From positions 1-14,815 of the forward strand of contig JAFEEK010000452.1 of assembly GCA_018241165.1 (NCBI GenBank): DNA of 14,815 bases, given 5' to 3'. This document shows positions 7,433 through 13,462 of the stretch, piece by piece. Source of the stretch: Pseudomonadota bacterium. GTDB lineage: Bacteria; Pseudomonadota; Gammaproteobacteria; Xanthomonadales; Rhodanobacteraceae. Below the pieces are notes generated by a model. The model was not told the origin of the DNA, did not search any database, and was given only the letters and a program-made list of their open reading frames with translations. A program made the translations under genes and the position numbers. Positions within the stretch are counted from its first letter, which is position 1, and every line of letters begins with the position of its first letter.

Positions 7433-7996
7433 TTACTTCACGCGCCCGACGTATTCGCCAGTGCGCGTGTCGACCTTGATCTTCTCGCCCTGCGGCACGA
7501 ACAACGGCACGCGCACGACGGCGCCGGTTTCCAGCGTCGCCGGCTTGCCGCCGGTGCCTGCGGTGTCGCCCTTCACGCCCGGATCGGTTTCGGTGATCAG
7601 CAGCTCGACGAAGTTCGGCGGCGCCACGGTCAGCGGTGAACCGTTCCACAGCGTGACGATGCACTCCTCGTTGCCCTTGAGCCACTTCTCGGCATCGGCC
7701 ATCGCGGTCTTGTCCGCGGCAAGCTGTTCGTGCGTTTCCGGATGCATGAAGTGCCAGAACTCGCCGTCGCTGTACAGGTATTCCATGTCCTGGTCGATGA
7801 CGTCGGCAGCATCCAGCGAATCGGTGGATTTCATCGTCATTTCCGTCGTACGGCCATTCTTGAGATTGCGGTACTTGACGCGGGTGAAAGCCTGGCCCTT
7901 GCCGGGCTTGACGTACTCGGTGTCGACGATCGTGCACGGATAGCCGTCCACAATGATCTTCATGCCGTTCTTGACGTCGTTCATGCCGTAAGCCAT
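7433..7996 (-). CDS. efp: Translation elongation factor P
   Basis: EF-P binds the ribosome between the P and E sites and relieves stalling at consecutive prolines. It is 187 residues long with three beta-barrel domains: KOW-like N-terminal (about 1-65), central OB (about 66-128), and C-terminal OB (about 129-187). The lysine at the loop tip is K33 in the VKPGKGQAF motif, which corresponds to E. coli K34. It is the expected target of beta-lysylation by EpmA and EpmB. The epmB gene lies directly divergent, which supports that form of modification rather than rhamnosylation, where arginine is found at this position. The start at ATG 7996 has a good ribosome binding site. The inner ATG 7984 was rejected because family proteins usually begin with a short MA.YGMN leader. 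It is probably the first gene of the six-gene minus-strand cluster, with mtaD five bases downstream. Confidence 0.97.
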   Translation of the reverse strand: MAYGMNDVKNGMKIIVDGYPCTIVDTEYVKPGKGQAFTRVKYRNLKNGRTTEMTMKSTDSLDAADVIDQDMEYLYSDGEFWHFMHPETHEQLAADKTAMADAEKWLKGNEECIVTLWNGSPLTVAPPNFVELLITETDPGVKGDTAGTGGKPATLETGAVVRVPLFVPQGEKIKVDTRTGEYVGRVK

Positions 7997-8075
7997 GTGT
8001 AAAACTCCGTGATTGATCGGGGGGCCGCGCAGGGAAAGCGGCTAAAATGCGGGAATTGAAAAGAATTGGCCGCCA
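7997..8075. promoter_or_regulatory. Divergent intergenic region between efp and epmB
   Basis: This 79-base gap must hold the start signals of both genes. For efp, GGAG (minus strand, at 8005-8008) is eight bases from ATG 7996, a good ribosome binding site. For epmB, TAAAAT at 8043-8048 is a plausible -10 box, but no matching -35 is seen 16-18 bases upstream, and its Shine-Dalgarno region (GAAAAGAA) is weak. No convincing efp promoter can be picked by eye. The close spacing means the two promoters may interfere or be co-regulated. Confidence 0.5.
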
Positions 8076-9083
8076 ATGATAACCGCAAGCCCCCTGCCCG
8101 CGCAGCAAACCCATGCCTGGCAACGGCTGTGGCGCGACGCGATCGTCGATCCACGCGAGTTGCTCGACCTGCTCGACCTGGGCCATCTGGCCGGATCCAT
8201 GCTGCCTGCGCGGGACACGGGATTCGCCATGCGCGTGCCGCGCGGTTTCGCCGCGCGCATGCGGCGCGGCGATGCAGCCGACCCGCTGCTGCTGCAAGTA
8301 CTGCCGCAGGCCGCGGAACTGATCGAAGCGATGGGTTACAGCCTGGATGCGGTCGGCGACATGGACGCGCGCGTCGCCGGCGGCGTGCTGCACAAGTATT
8401 CCGGGCGCGCGCTGCTGATCGCCACCGGTTCGTGCGCGGTGAACTGCCGCTACTGTTTCCGCCGGCATTTTCCCTATGCCGAGGAAACTGCGGCGGCCGA
8501 CCGCTGGCGCCAGGCGATCGGGTACATCCGCGCCGACGCCAGCATCGCGGAAGTGATCTTGTCCGGCGGCGATCCGCTTTCGCTGTCGACGCCGAAACTT
8601 GCCGAACTCACCGCCGCGCTGGCAGCGATTGCGCACATCAAGCGCCTGCGCATCCACACGCGCCTGCCGGTCGTGCTGCCCGAGCGCGTCGATGCGCAAT
8701 TCCTTGCCTGGCTGCGCGCCCTGCCCTGGCCCATCGCGATCGTGCTGCACGCCAACCACGCCAACGAAATCGACGACGGCGTCGCGGATGCCTGCGTGCG
8801 CCTGCGCGACGCCGGCGCGACGCTGCTCAACCAGTCCGTGCTGCTGCGCGGCGTCAACGACGACGTCGATGCGCTGGCGGATTTGTCCGCACGCCTGTTC
8901 GATTGCGGCGTTGTCCCCTACTACCTGCATCAGCTCGACCGCGTCGCCGGTGCCGCGCATTTTGCCGTGGACGACGTGCGCGCCCGCGATCTGGTCGAAC
9001 AATTGCGCGGGCGTGTTTCCGGTTATCTCGTGCCACGCCTCGTGCGCGAGATCGCGGGCGAACGCGCCAAGACCGCACTATGA
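8076..9083 (+). CDS. epmB: EF-P beta-lysylation protein EpmB (lysine 2,3-aminomutase-like)
   Basis: Radical SAM, PLP-dependent aminomutase that converts (S)-alpha-lysine to (R)-beta-lysine, which EpmA then attaches to EF-P. It is 335 residues long, like characterised EpmB and shorter than clostridial lysine 2,3-aminomutase. The radical SAM cluster motif is C120-x3-C124-x2-C127 (CAVNCRYC) followed by FRRHFPY, a KamA-family hallmark. LSGGDPL supplies the SAM-contact glycine block, and LLNQSVLLRGVND and PYYLHQLD are further family segments. The C-terminal tail VPRLVREIAGERAK contains the lysine likely to hold PLP. The start at ATG 8076 fits the family N-terminus. It is divergent from efp, its pathway partner. 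epmA and epmC are not in the window. fimX follows after 65 bases on the same strand, so co-transcription is possible. Confidence 0.95.
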   Translation: MITASPLPAQQTHAWQRLWRDAIVDPRELLDLLDLGHLAGSMLPARDTGFAMRVPRGFAARMRRGDAADPLLLQVLPQAAELIEAMGYSLDAVGDMDARVAGGVLHKYSGRALLIATGSCAVNCRYCFRRHFPYAEETAAADRWRQAIGYIRADASIAEVILSGGDPLSLSTPKLAELTAALAAIAHIKRLRIHTRLPVVLPERVDAQFLAWLRALPWPIAIVLHANHANEIDDGVADACVRLRDAGATLLNQSVLLRGVNDDVDALADLSARLFDCGVVPYYLHQLDRVAGAAHFAVDDVRARDLVEQLRGRVSGYLVPRLVREIAGERAKTAL

Positions 9084-9148
9084 CCGTTGGCGCTGGAAAA
9101 TATGCCGGTTATCGAGTAAAAACCTAGACTGCAAAGGAACCGCGGGCA

Positions 9149-11221
9149 ATGGGAAAACAGGAAAACGTCATCAAGATCCTGCTGGTCGAAGACTCGGTCG
9201 AGGAAGCCGAGCAACTGATCAGCATGCTGCGCAATGGCGGCATAGCGGTGCGTCCGGCGCGCGCGGGCAACGCCGATGAATTGCAGGCGCAGCTGGCGGC
9301 GCAAGCCCCCGATCTGCTCCTGGTCAACCTGGCCGTGCGCAGCATTCCGCTCAAGGCCGCCGCCGCCGCTGCCAATGCCACGGGCAAGGACATTGCCGTG
9401 ATTGCCGTGACTGCCAAGGCGGACGAGGACACGGTAGCCAACGCCTTTGTCGAGGGTGCGCGCGCGCTGATCCTGCGCAACCGCGCCGAGCACGTGCAAT
9501 CGGTCGTGCGCCGTGAATTCGAAGCCCTGCTGATGCGCCGCAGCGTGCGCCGGCTGGAAGCGGCATTGCGTGAGACCGAACGCCGCTGCGAGGCGCTGCT
9601 GGATTCCTCGCGCGACCCCATCGCCTACGTGCACGAAGGCATGCACGTGCGCGCGAACAAGGCGTACCTTGAAATCTTCGGCTTCGAGGACTTCGAGGAC
9701 ATCGAAGGCATGTCGATCCTGGACATGATCGCCGCGAACGACGCCGATGACTTCAAGACCCTGCTCAAGAAGTTGTCCAAGGGCGAGAAGCCGCCGCAGA
9801 AACTGAACCTGAAGGCGCAGCGTGGCGATGGCTCCACGTTCGACGCGACCATGGAATTCGCCGAGGCCAGTTACGAAGGCGAACCCTGCCAGCAGATCAT
9901 TTTCCGCCAGCAAACCGCCAACGTGGAACTGGCGAAAGAGCTCGACGCGCTGCGTTCCAAGGACCTGGTCACCGACCTTTTCAACCGCCAGTACTGCCTG
10001 AGCGAGCTCGAACGCATGGTCGGCGAGGCCGCCAAGGGCCGCAACGACCAGGCCCTGCTGCTGATCGAACCGGACAACTTCAAGTCCCTGCTCGATACGG
10101 TTGGCCTGGGCAACGCGGACCTGCTGCTCGGCGACATGGCCAACCTGATGCGCCGGCACCTGAAGGATACCGACATCGCCGGCCGCTTCGGCGAACACGC
10201 GTTCGGCGTGCTGCTTGGCGGACGCAACGCCGACGCCGTACGCCATTTGGCCGAAACCATCCGCCACGCCTTCGAAGAGCGCATCTTCGAAGTCGGCAAG
10301 CAGTCGGTGAACGCCAATGTCAGCATCGGCGGCACCTTGATCGGTGAGAAGAACGCGAACGCCCAGATCATCCTCAACCAGGCCAGCGGTGCGCTGCGCA
10401 CGGCCCAGACCGAAGGCGGCAACCGCGCCAACGTGTTCGATCCTGCCGCCAAGGACAAGGCTGACGAGGAAAAGAACAAGCACTGGCTGACCCTGATCAA
10501 GGATGCGCTTGCCAACAACGGCTTCGTGCTGTTCTACCAGCCGATCGTCAGCCTGCACGGCGCCGAAGGCGAGTTCTACGAAATCCTGCTGCGCATGAAT
10601 GGTCCCAAGGGCGAGATCGCGCCGAACTTCTTCATGCCGGTCGCCGAGCAGAACGGTCTGCTCGCCGCGATCGACCGCTGGGTAATCTCCACGGCGATCA
10701 AGGCGCTGGCCGAGCGCGAAAAGGCCGGCCACAAGACGACGTTTTTCGTCAAACTCACGCCGCAGTCGCTGGACGACCAGACCCTGTTGCCGTGGATCGC
10801 GCAGCAGTTGAAGAATGCGCGCCTGCGCGGCGACGCGCTGGTGTTCGAGATGCCGGAAAGCAAGGTCGTCACCAGCCTGAAACCGGCGCGCGCCTTCGTC
10901 ACCGGGCTCAAGCAACTGCATTGCGGATTCGCGCTGGAGCAATTCGGCTCCGGGCTGAATTCGTTCCAGCTGCTCAAGCACGTCGATGCCAGCTACCTCA
11001 AGCTCGACCGCAATTTCATGGCCGAATTGCCGAAGAACAAGGAACACCAGGAAAAGATCAAGGAGCTGTGCGACCAGGCGCATCACGCCGGCAAGCTGAC
11101 CGTCGCCGAGTTCGTCGAAGACGCGGCGAGCATGTCGATCCTGTTCTCGTGCGGGGTGAATTTCGTGCAGGGGAATTTCCTGCAGGAACCCGAAAAAGTG
11201 ATGTCGTACGAGACGGCATAA
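9149..11221 (+). CDS. fimX: FimX-like c-di-GMP receptor (REC-PAS-degenerate GGDEF-degenerate EAL)
   Basis: 690 residues, nearly the length of FimX of Pseudomonas and Xanthomonas, which promotes type IV pilus assembly at the pole through PilZ/PilB contacts. Domains in order are receiver (about 8-125), PAS (about 145-255), GGDEF (about 265-435), and EAL (about 445-685). Each catalytic signature is altered. The receiver phospho-acceptor position is N60 in DLLLVNL, and the usual lysine of the last strand reads LRN. The diguanylate cyclase motif reads FGEHA (347-351) instead of GGDEF. The phosphodiesterase motifs read EIL (478-480) for EAL and EQFGSG (597-602) for DDFGTG. It is therefore expected to bind c-di-GMP rather than make or break it. 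AAAGGA lies ten bases before ATG 9149. The name FimX is by architecture and degeneracy pattern. Other REC-PAS-GGDEF-EAL proteins cannot be wholly excluded, and no pilus gene is in the window. Confidence 0.85.
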   Translation: MGKQENVIKILLVEDSVEEAEQLISMLRNGGIAVRPARAGNADELQAQLAAQAPDLLLVNLAVRSIPLKAAAAAANATGKDIAVIAVTAKADEDTVANAFVEGARALILRNRAEHVQSVVRREFEALLMRRSVRRLEAALRETERRCEALLDSSRDPIAYVHEGMHVRANKAYLEIFGFEDFEDIEGMSILDMIAANDADDFKTLLKKLSKGEKPPQKLNLKAQRGDGSTFDATMEFAEASYEGEPCQQIIFRQQTANVELAKELDALRSKDLVTDLFNRQYCLSELERMVGEAAKGRNDQALLLIEPDNFKSLLDTVGLGNADLLLGDMANLMRRHLKDTDIAGRFGEHAFGVLLGGRNADAVRHLAETIRHAFEERIFEVGKQSVNANVSIGGTLIGEKNANAQIILNQASGALRTAQTEGGNRANVFDPAAKDKADEEKNKHWLTLIKDALANNGFVLFYQPIVSLHGAEGEFYEILLRMNGPKGEIAPNFFMPVAEQNGLLAAIDRWVISTAIKALAEREKAGHKTTFFVKLTPQSLDDQTLLPWIAQQLKNARLRGDALVFEMPESKVVTSLKPARAFVTGLKQLHCGFALEQFGSGLNSFQLLKHVDASYLKLDRNFMAELPKNKEHQEKIKELCDQAHHAGKLTVAEFVEDAASMSILFSCGVNFVQGNFLQEPEKVMSYETA

Positions 11222-11237
11222 GGCTACGCGAGTCGGA

Positions 11238-11243
11238 TACAAT
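11238..11243 (+). promoter_or_regulatory. Candidate -10 box of a pyrH promoter
   Basis: TACAAT in the 54-base gap between fimX and pyrH matches TATAAT at five of six positions and lies about 33 bases before the pyrH start. No good -35 hexamer is found 16-18 bases upstream. It is a suggestion that pyrH has its own promoter rather than relying on fimX read-through. Confidence 0.4.
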
Positions 11244-11264
11244 ACGGTCGTTTTGCCCACCCGC

Positions 11265-11269
11265 AGGAG
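11265..11269 (+). promoter_or_regulatory. Ribosome binding site of pyrH
   Basis: AGGAG six bases before ATG 11276, a strong match that fixes the pyrH start. Confidence 0.8.
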
Positions 11270-11275
11270 CCGCGC

Positions 11276-11992
11276 ATGCCCGCCGCACCGAAGTACAAAC
11301 GCATCCTGCTCAAACTTTCCGGCGAAGCCCTGCTCGGCAAGGCCGATTACGGCATCGACCCGCAGGTGATCGGCCGCCTCGCGCGTGAAACCATCGAAGT
11401 GCAGCAGGCCGGCGTCGAGGTCGGCATCGTCATCGGCGGCGGCAACATCTTCCGTGGCGAAGGCCTGGCCGCGGCCGGCATGGATCGCGTCACCGGCGAC
11501 CACATGGGCATGCTCGCCACCGTGATAAACGCGCTGGCCATGCAGGACGCGCTGGAAAAGCTCGGCGCGCGCGTGCGCGTGATGAGCGCAATCAAGATCA
11601 ACCAGGTGTGCGAGGATTTCATCCGCCGCCGCGCGATCCGGCACCTGGAAAAAGGCCGCATCGCGATCTTCGCCGCCGGCACCGGCAACCCGTTCTTCAC
11701 CACCGATTCCGCCGCCGCCCTGCGTGCGATCGAAATCGACGCCGACCTGCTGCTCAAGGCGACCAAGGTCGATGGCGTGTACAGCGCCGATCCGAAAAAG
11801 GACAAGGGCGCGCAACGCTTCGAGCAGCTCAGCTACGACCAGGTGATCGAGCGCAAGCTCGCGGTGATGGACACCGCCGCCATCGCCCTGTGCCGCGACC
11901 ACAAGATTCCCCTGCGCATTTACGACATGAGCCGCGAAGGCGACCTGATGCGCATCATTCGCGGCGAATCGATCGGCACGCTGGTGAGCTGA
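11276..11992 (+). CDS. pyrH: UMP kinase
   Basis: Phosphorylates UMP to UDP with ATP. It is an essential hexameric enzyme of the amino acid kinase fold, usually activated by GTP and inhibited by UTP. It is 238 residues, standard length. Signatures are KLSGEALLG (13-21) for phosphate binding, GGGNIFRG (54-61), [26 protein letters not shown], and the ATP-site block [18 protein letters not shown]. Nothing is missing. In most proteobacteria pyrH sits in the rpsB-tsf-pyrH-frr cluster. Here the gene before it is fimX and the gene after it is a small secreted protein, so the usual cluster is broken at this locus. It is followed by a perfect GC hairpin that lacks a T-run. Confidence 0.97.
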   Translation: MPAAPKYKRILLKLSGEALLGKADYGIDPQVIGRLARETIEVQQAGVEVGIVIGGGNIFRGEGLAAAGMDRVTGDHMGMLATVINALAMQDALEKLGARVRVMSAIKINQVCEDFIRRRAIRHLEKGRIAIFAAGTGNPFFTTDSAAALRAIEIDADLLLKATKVDGVYSADPKKDKGAQRFEQLSYDQVIERKLAVMDTAAIALCRDHKIPLRIYDMSREGDLMRIIRGESIGTLVS

Positions 11993-11999
11993 TCGCCCC

Positions 12000-12018
12000 G
12001 GCGCCGCGTGGCGGCGCC
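12000..12018 (+). other. GC-rich hairpin just after pyrH
   Basis: Arms GGCGCCGC (12000-12007) and GCGGCGCC (12011-12018) are perfectly complementary around a GTG loop, starting eight bases after the pyrH stop. No T-run follows, so it is not a standard intrinsic terminator and may be a 3'-end stabiliser or a Rho-type end. A second possible hairpin, GCCCG (12016-12020) with CGGGC (12041-12045) followed by TTTT, overlaps the first by three bases and would compete with it. Confidence 0.6.
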
Positions 12019-12062
12019 CGATCCGGGTGTGTAATCCGCGCGGGCTTTTCCGTAATGGAATA

Positions 12063-12085
12063 GTTGAAGGCAGACCGCCTTCAAC
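12063..12085. repeat. Perfect inverted repeat in leader of the small secreted protein gene
   Basis: Arms GTTGAAGGC (12063-12071) and GCCTTCAAC (12077-12085) pair perfectly over nine bases around AGACC. It lies about 80 bases upstream of ATG 12166 and about 70 after the pyrH stop. No T-run follows. It could be an operator, an mRNA leader hairpin, or a weak 3' end of the pyrH transcript. Confidence 0.7.
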
Positions 12086-12152
12086 GCCAGCCAGGATGCA
12101 GACGCCATCCGCCCGCCAGCCCGTTAGTGGAAGACCTGCGGCAGGCTCTCAC

Positions 12153-12158
12153 GAGGAG
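12153..12158 (+). promoter_or_regulatory. Ribosome binding site of the small secreted protein
   Basis: GAGGAG seven bases before ATG 12166. It decides for that start over the in-frame ATG 12064, which would add 34 residues before a good signal peptide. A second ATG at 12161 is out of frame and meets a stop after one codon. Confidence 0.8.
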
Positions 12159-12165
12159 TCATGTC

Positions 12166-12504
12166 ATGAAACGTTTTGCTTCCATCGCGATAAGTGCAAG
12201 CCTGTTGTGCGCTGCCGGCCTGGCCAACGCCGCCGGCAACCAGCTCGGCACGGTAAGCGTGCAAGGCACCGCCAGGATGTCCGCGGCCTGCACGCCGCCG
12301 GACAGCCGTGCCGTGTGTTCGGCATGGCACGCCGAAGTCCGCCGTAACTTCACGCCGCGCGAAATCGGCATGCTGTTCGGCGCGCGCACCAGCTATCCGG
12401 ATTACGGCGCGTCATTCGACCGCCTGCAGGCGCGTTACGCCGCGCTGCAAGGCCAGTTCGCCGCGACGCACGCCGCGGAGTTGAACGCCATCGCGGCCAA
12501 GTAA
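12166..12504 (+). CDS. Small exported protein of unknown function
   Basis: 112 residues. I do not recognise the family. A clear Sec signal peptide is visible: MKR charged start, hydrophobic core to about residue 20, cleavage likely after ANA at 22. The mature part is about 90 residues with two cysteines, C42 and C51, close enough to form a disulfide in the periplasm. After that come a motif-like stretch FTPREIGMLFGARTSYPDYG (62-81) and a helical C-terminal segment rich in alanine and glutamine with no further cysteine. There is no membrane segment after the signal and no lipobox. It is framed by a leader with two hairpins, a strong ribosome binding site and a strong intrinsic terminator, so it is probably a single-gene transcript or the end of the pyrH one. 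The compact expression signals suggest real, perhaps abundant expression. Confidence 0.8.
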   Translation: MKRFASIAISASLLCAAGLANAAGNQLGTVSVQGTARMSAACTPPDSRAVCSAWHAEVRRNFTPREIGMLFGARTSYPDYGASFDRLQARYAALQGQFAATHAAELNAIAAK

Positions 12505-12533
12505 CCCGCCGCTATTCCAGTCTCCAACGTTTG

Positions 12534-12558
12534 GCCCCGCGCAAGCGGGGCTTTTTTT
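12534..12558 (+). terminator. Intrinsic terminator after the small secreted protein gene
   Basis: Perfect seven-base stem GCCCCGC (12534-12540) and GCGGGGC (12545-12551) with a GCAA tetraloop, followed directly by seven T residues (12552-12558). It lies 29 bases after the stop and acts on the plus strand only. It isolates the sigma factor/kinase module from upstream transcription. Confidence 0.95.
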
Positions 12559-12724
12559 GCATCCAAGTATCCGCCAGCGCAGTATTCCGGGACAAACGTT
12601 GCCGGCAGCATGCGCCACGGTCGCCGTTGTGGCAGGATTTCAGGCACACCCATGCGGATCGCGCATCGTCGCATAGCAGTAATCGCACCGGCCAATTCTC
12701 GAATCAGGCAGTGAACGAAAGCGC

Positions 12725-13462
12725 ATGGGAACCCCGATGATGCCGCCGGCAAGCCATTCCAGCCAAGAATTCGCCAACACCCGCTGGTCGCTCGTATTGC
12801 GCAGGAAAGACGCCACGCCGGAGGCGAGCAATGCATTGAGCGAACTGGTCCAACGTTACGGCTACCCGGTTTACGCCTACATCCGGCGCTGCGGACACTC
12901 CCCCGACATCGCCCGGGAAATGACGCAGGCTTTCCTGCAACATCTGATCGGCGATTTCCGGCAACACGACGAAGTCGGAACCAAGGGCCATTATCGCGAG
13001 TACCTGCTCGGCCGGCTGCACGATTTCCTCGGCGGCGACTGGCGCGACGCGTTGGAAACGCAACCGGCCGCCGCAGCGCTCGCGCTGCCGGAGATGGAAG
13101 CGCGCTACCTGCGCGATCATGTACGCCCCGGCTCGCCCGATCACGCCTTCCAGCGCAGCTTCGCCCTCGAAGTCTTGCATCGCGCGATGGGTCGGCTGCG
13201 CGAGGAAGTCGGGCAAACCGGGCGCATGGACATGTTCGCCGCATTGGAACCTTATCTTGCGCGCGAGCCGGAGGCCGGCATCTACGAACAACTGGCGCAA
13301 GGCCTGCACACGCGGCCGCTGGTGCTGGCCATGGCGCTCAAGCGTTTGCGCCAGCGCCTGCGCGAACTGACCAGCGAGGAAATGGCCGACACCGTCGACA
13401 ATGCCGCCGACCTGATGGCCGAACAGGAAATCCTGCTCAATACGCTGCGCGATCGCGATTGA
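12725..13462 (+). CDS. ECF-like RNA polymerase sigma factor associated with a Ser/Thr kinase
   Basis: 245 residues. The N-terminal NTRWSLVLRRKD (18-29) followed by LVQRYGYPVYAYIRRCGHSPDIAREMTQAF matches the start of the ECF-like sigma proteins that begin with TRWSLV and are often encoded beside Ser/Thr kinases in Planctomycetes, Acidobacteria and some Proteobacteria. Sigma region 2 is about 15-100. The region 4-like part is about 145-225 (IYEQLAQGL...LAMALKRLRQRLRELTSEEMADTV), where the helix-turn-helix is weaker than in classical ECF factors. A 20-residue acidic tail follows. The stop overlaps the kinase start by one base (TGATG), indicating translational coupling. The start is uncertain: ATG 12725 has little Shine-Dalgarno, while GGGAA lies five bases before ATG 12737. 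No target promoter could be assigned. Role inferred: transcription of a regulon under control of the adjacent kinase. Confidence 0.8.
   Translation: MGTPMMPPASHSSQEFANTRWSLVLRRKDATPEASNALSELVQRYGYPVYAYIRRCGHSPDIAREMTQAFLQHLIGDFRQHDEVGTKGHYREYLLGRLHDFLGGDWRDALETQPAAAALALPEMEARYLRDHVRPGSPDHAFQRSFALEVLHRAMGRLREEVGQTGRMDMFAALEPYLAREPEAGIYEQLAQGLHTRPLVLAMALKRLRQRLRELTSEEMADTVDNAADLMAEQEILLNTLRDRD

Noticed and set aside
7428..9002. Upstream extension of the mtaD frame through efp and epmB
   Set aside because: It overlaps efp and epmB, both with full family motifs. mtaD similarity begins at ATG 7427, five bases after the efp stop.
9087..9115. Possible fimX promoter TTGGCG-17-TATCGA
   Set aside because: The -10 matches only three of six bases, too weak to call.
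9023..11902. Antisense open frame of 959 codons across epmB end, fimX and most of pyrH
   Set aside because: It mirrors the codons of well-supported genes on the plus strand, is rich in His, Val, Gln and Asp without any domain, and is expected in GC-rich DNA. No start signals.
12435..13309. Minus-strand open frames opposite the sigma factor gene
   Set aside because: They cross the strong terminator and the sigma gene, have no recognisable domain, and the plus-strand sigma frame has family motifs and couples to the kinase.
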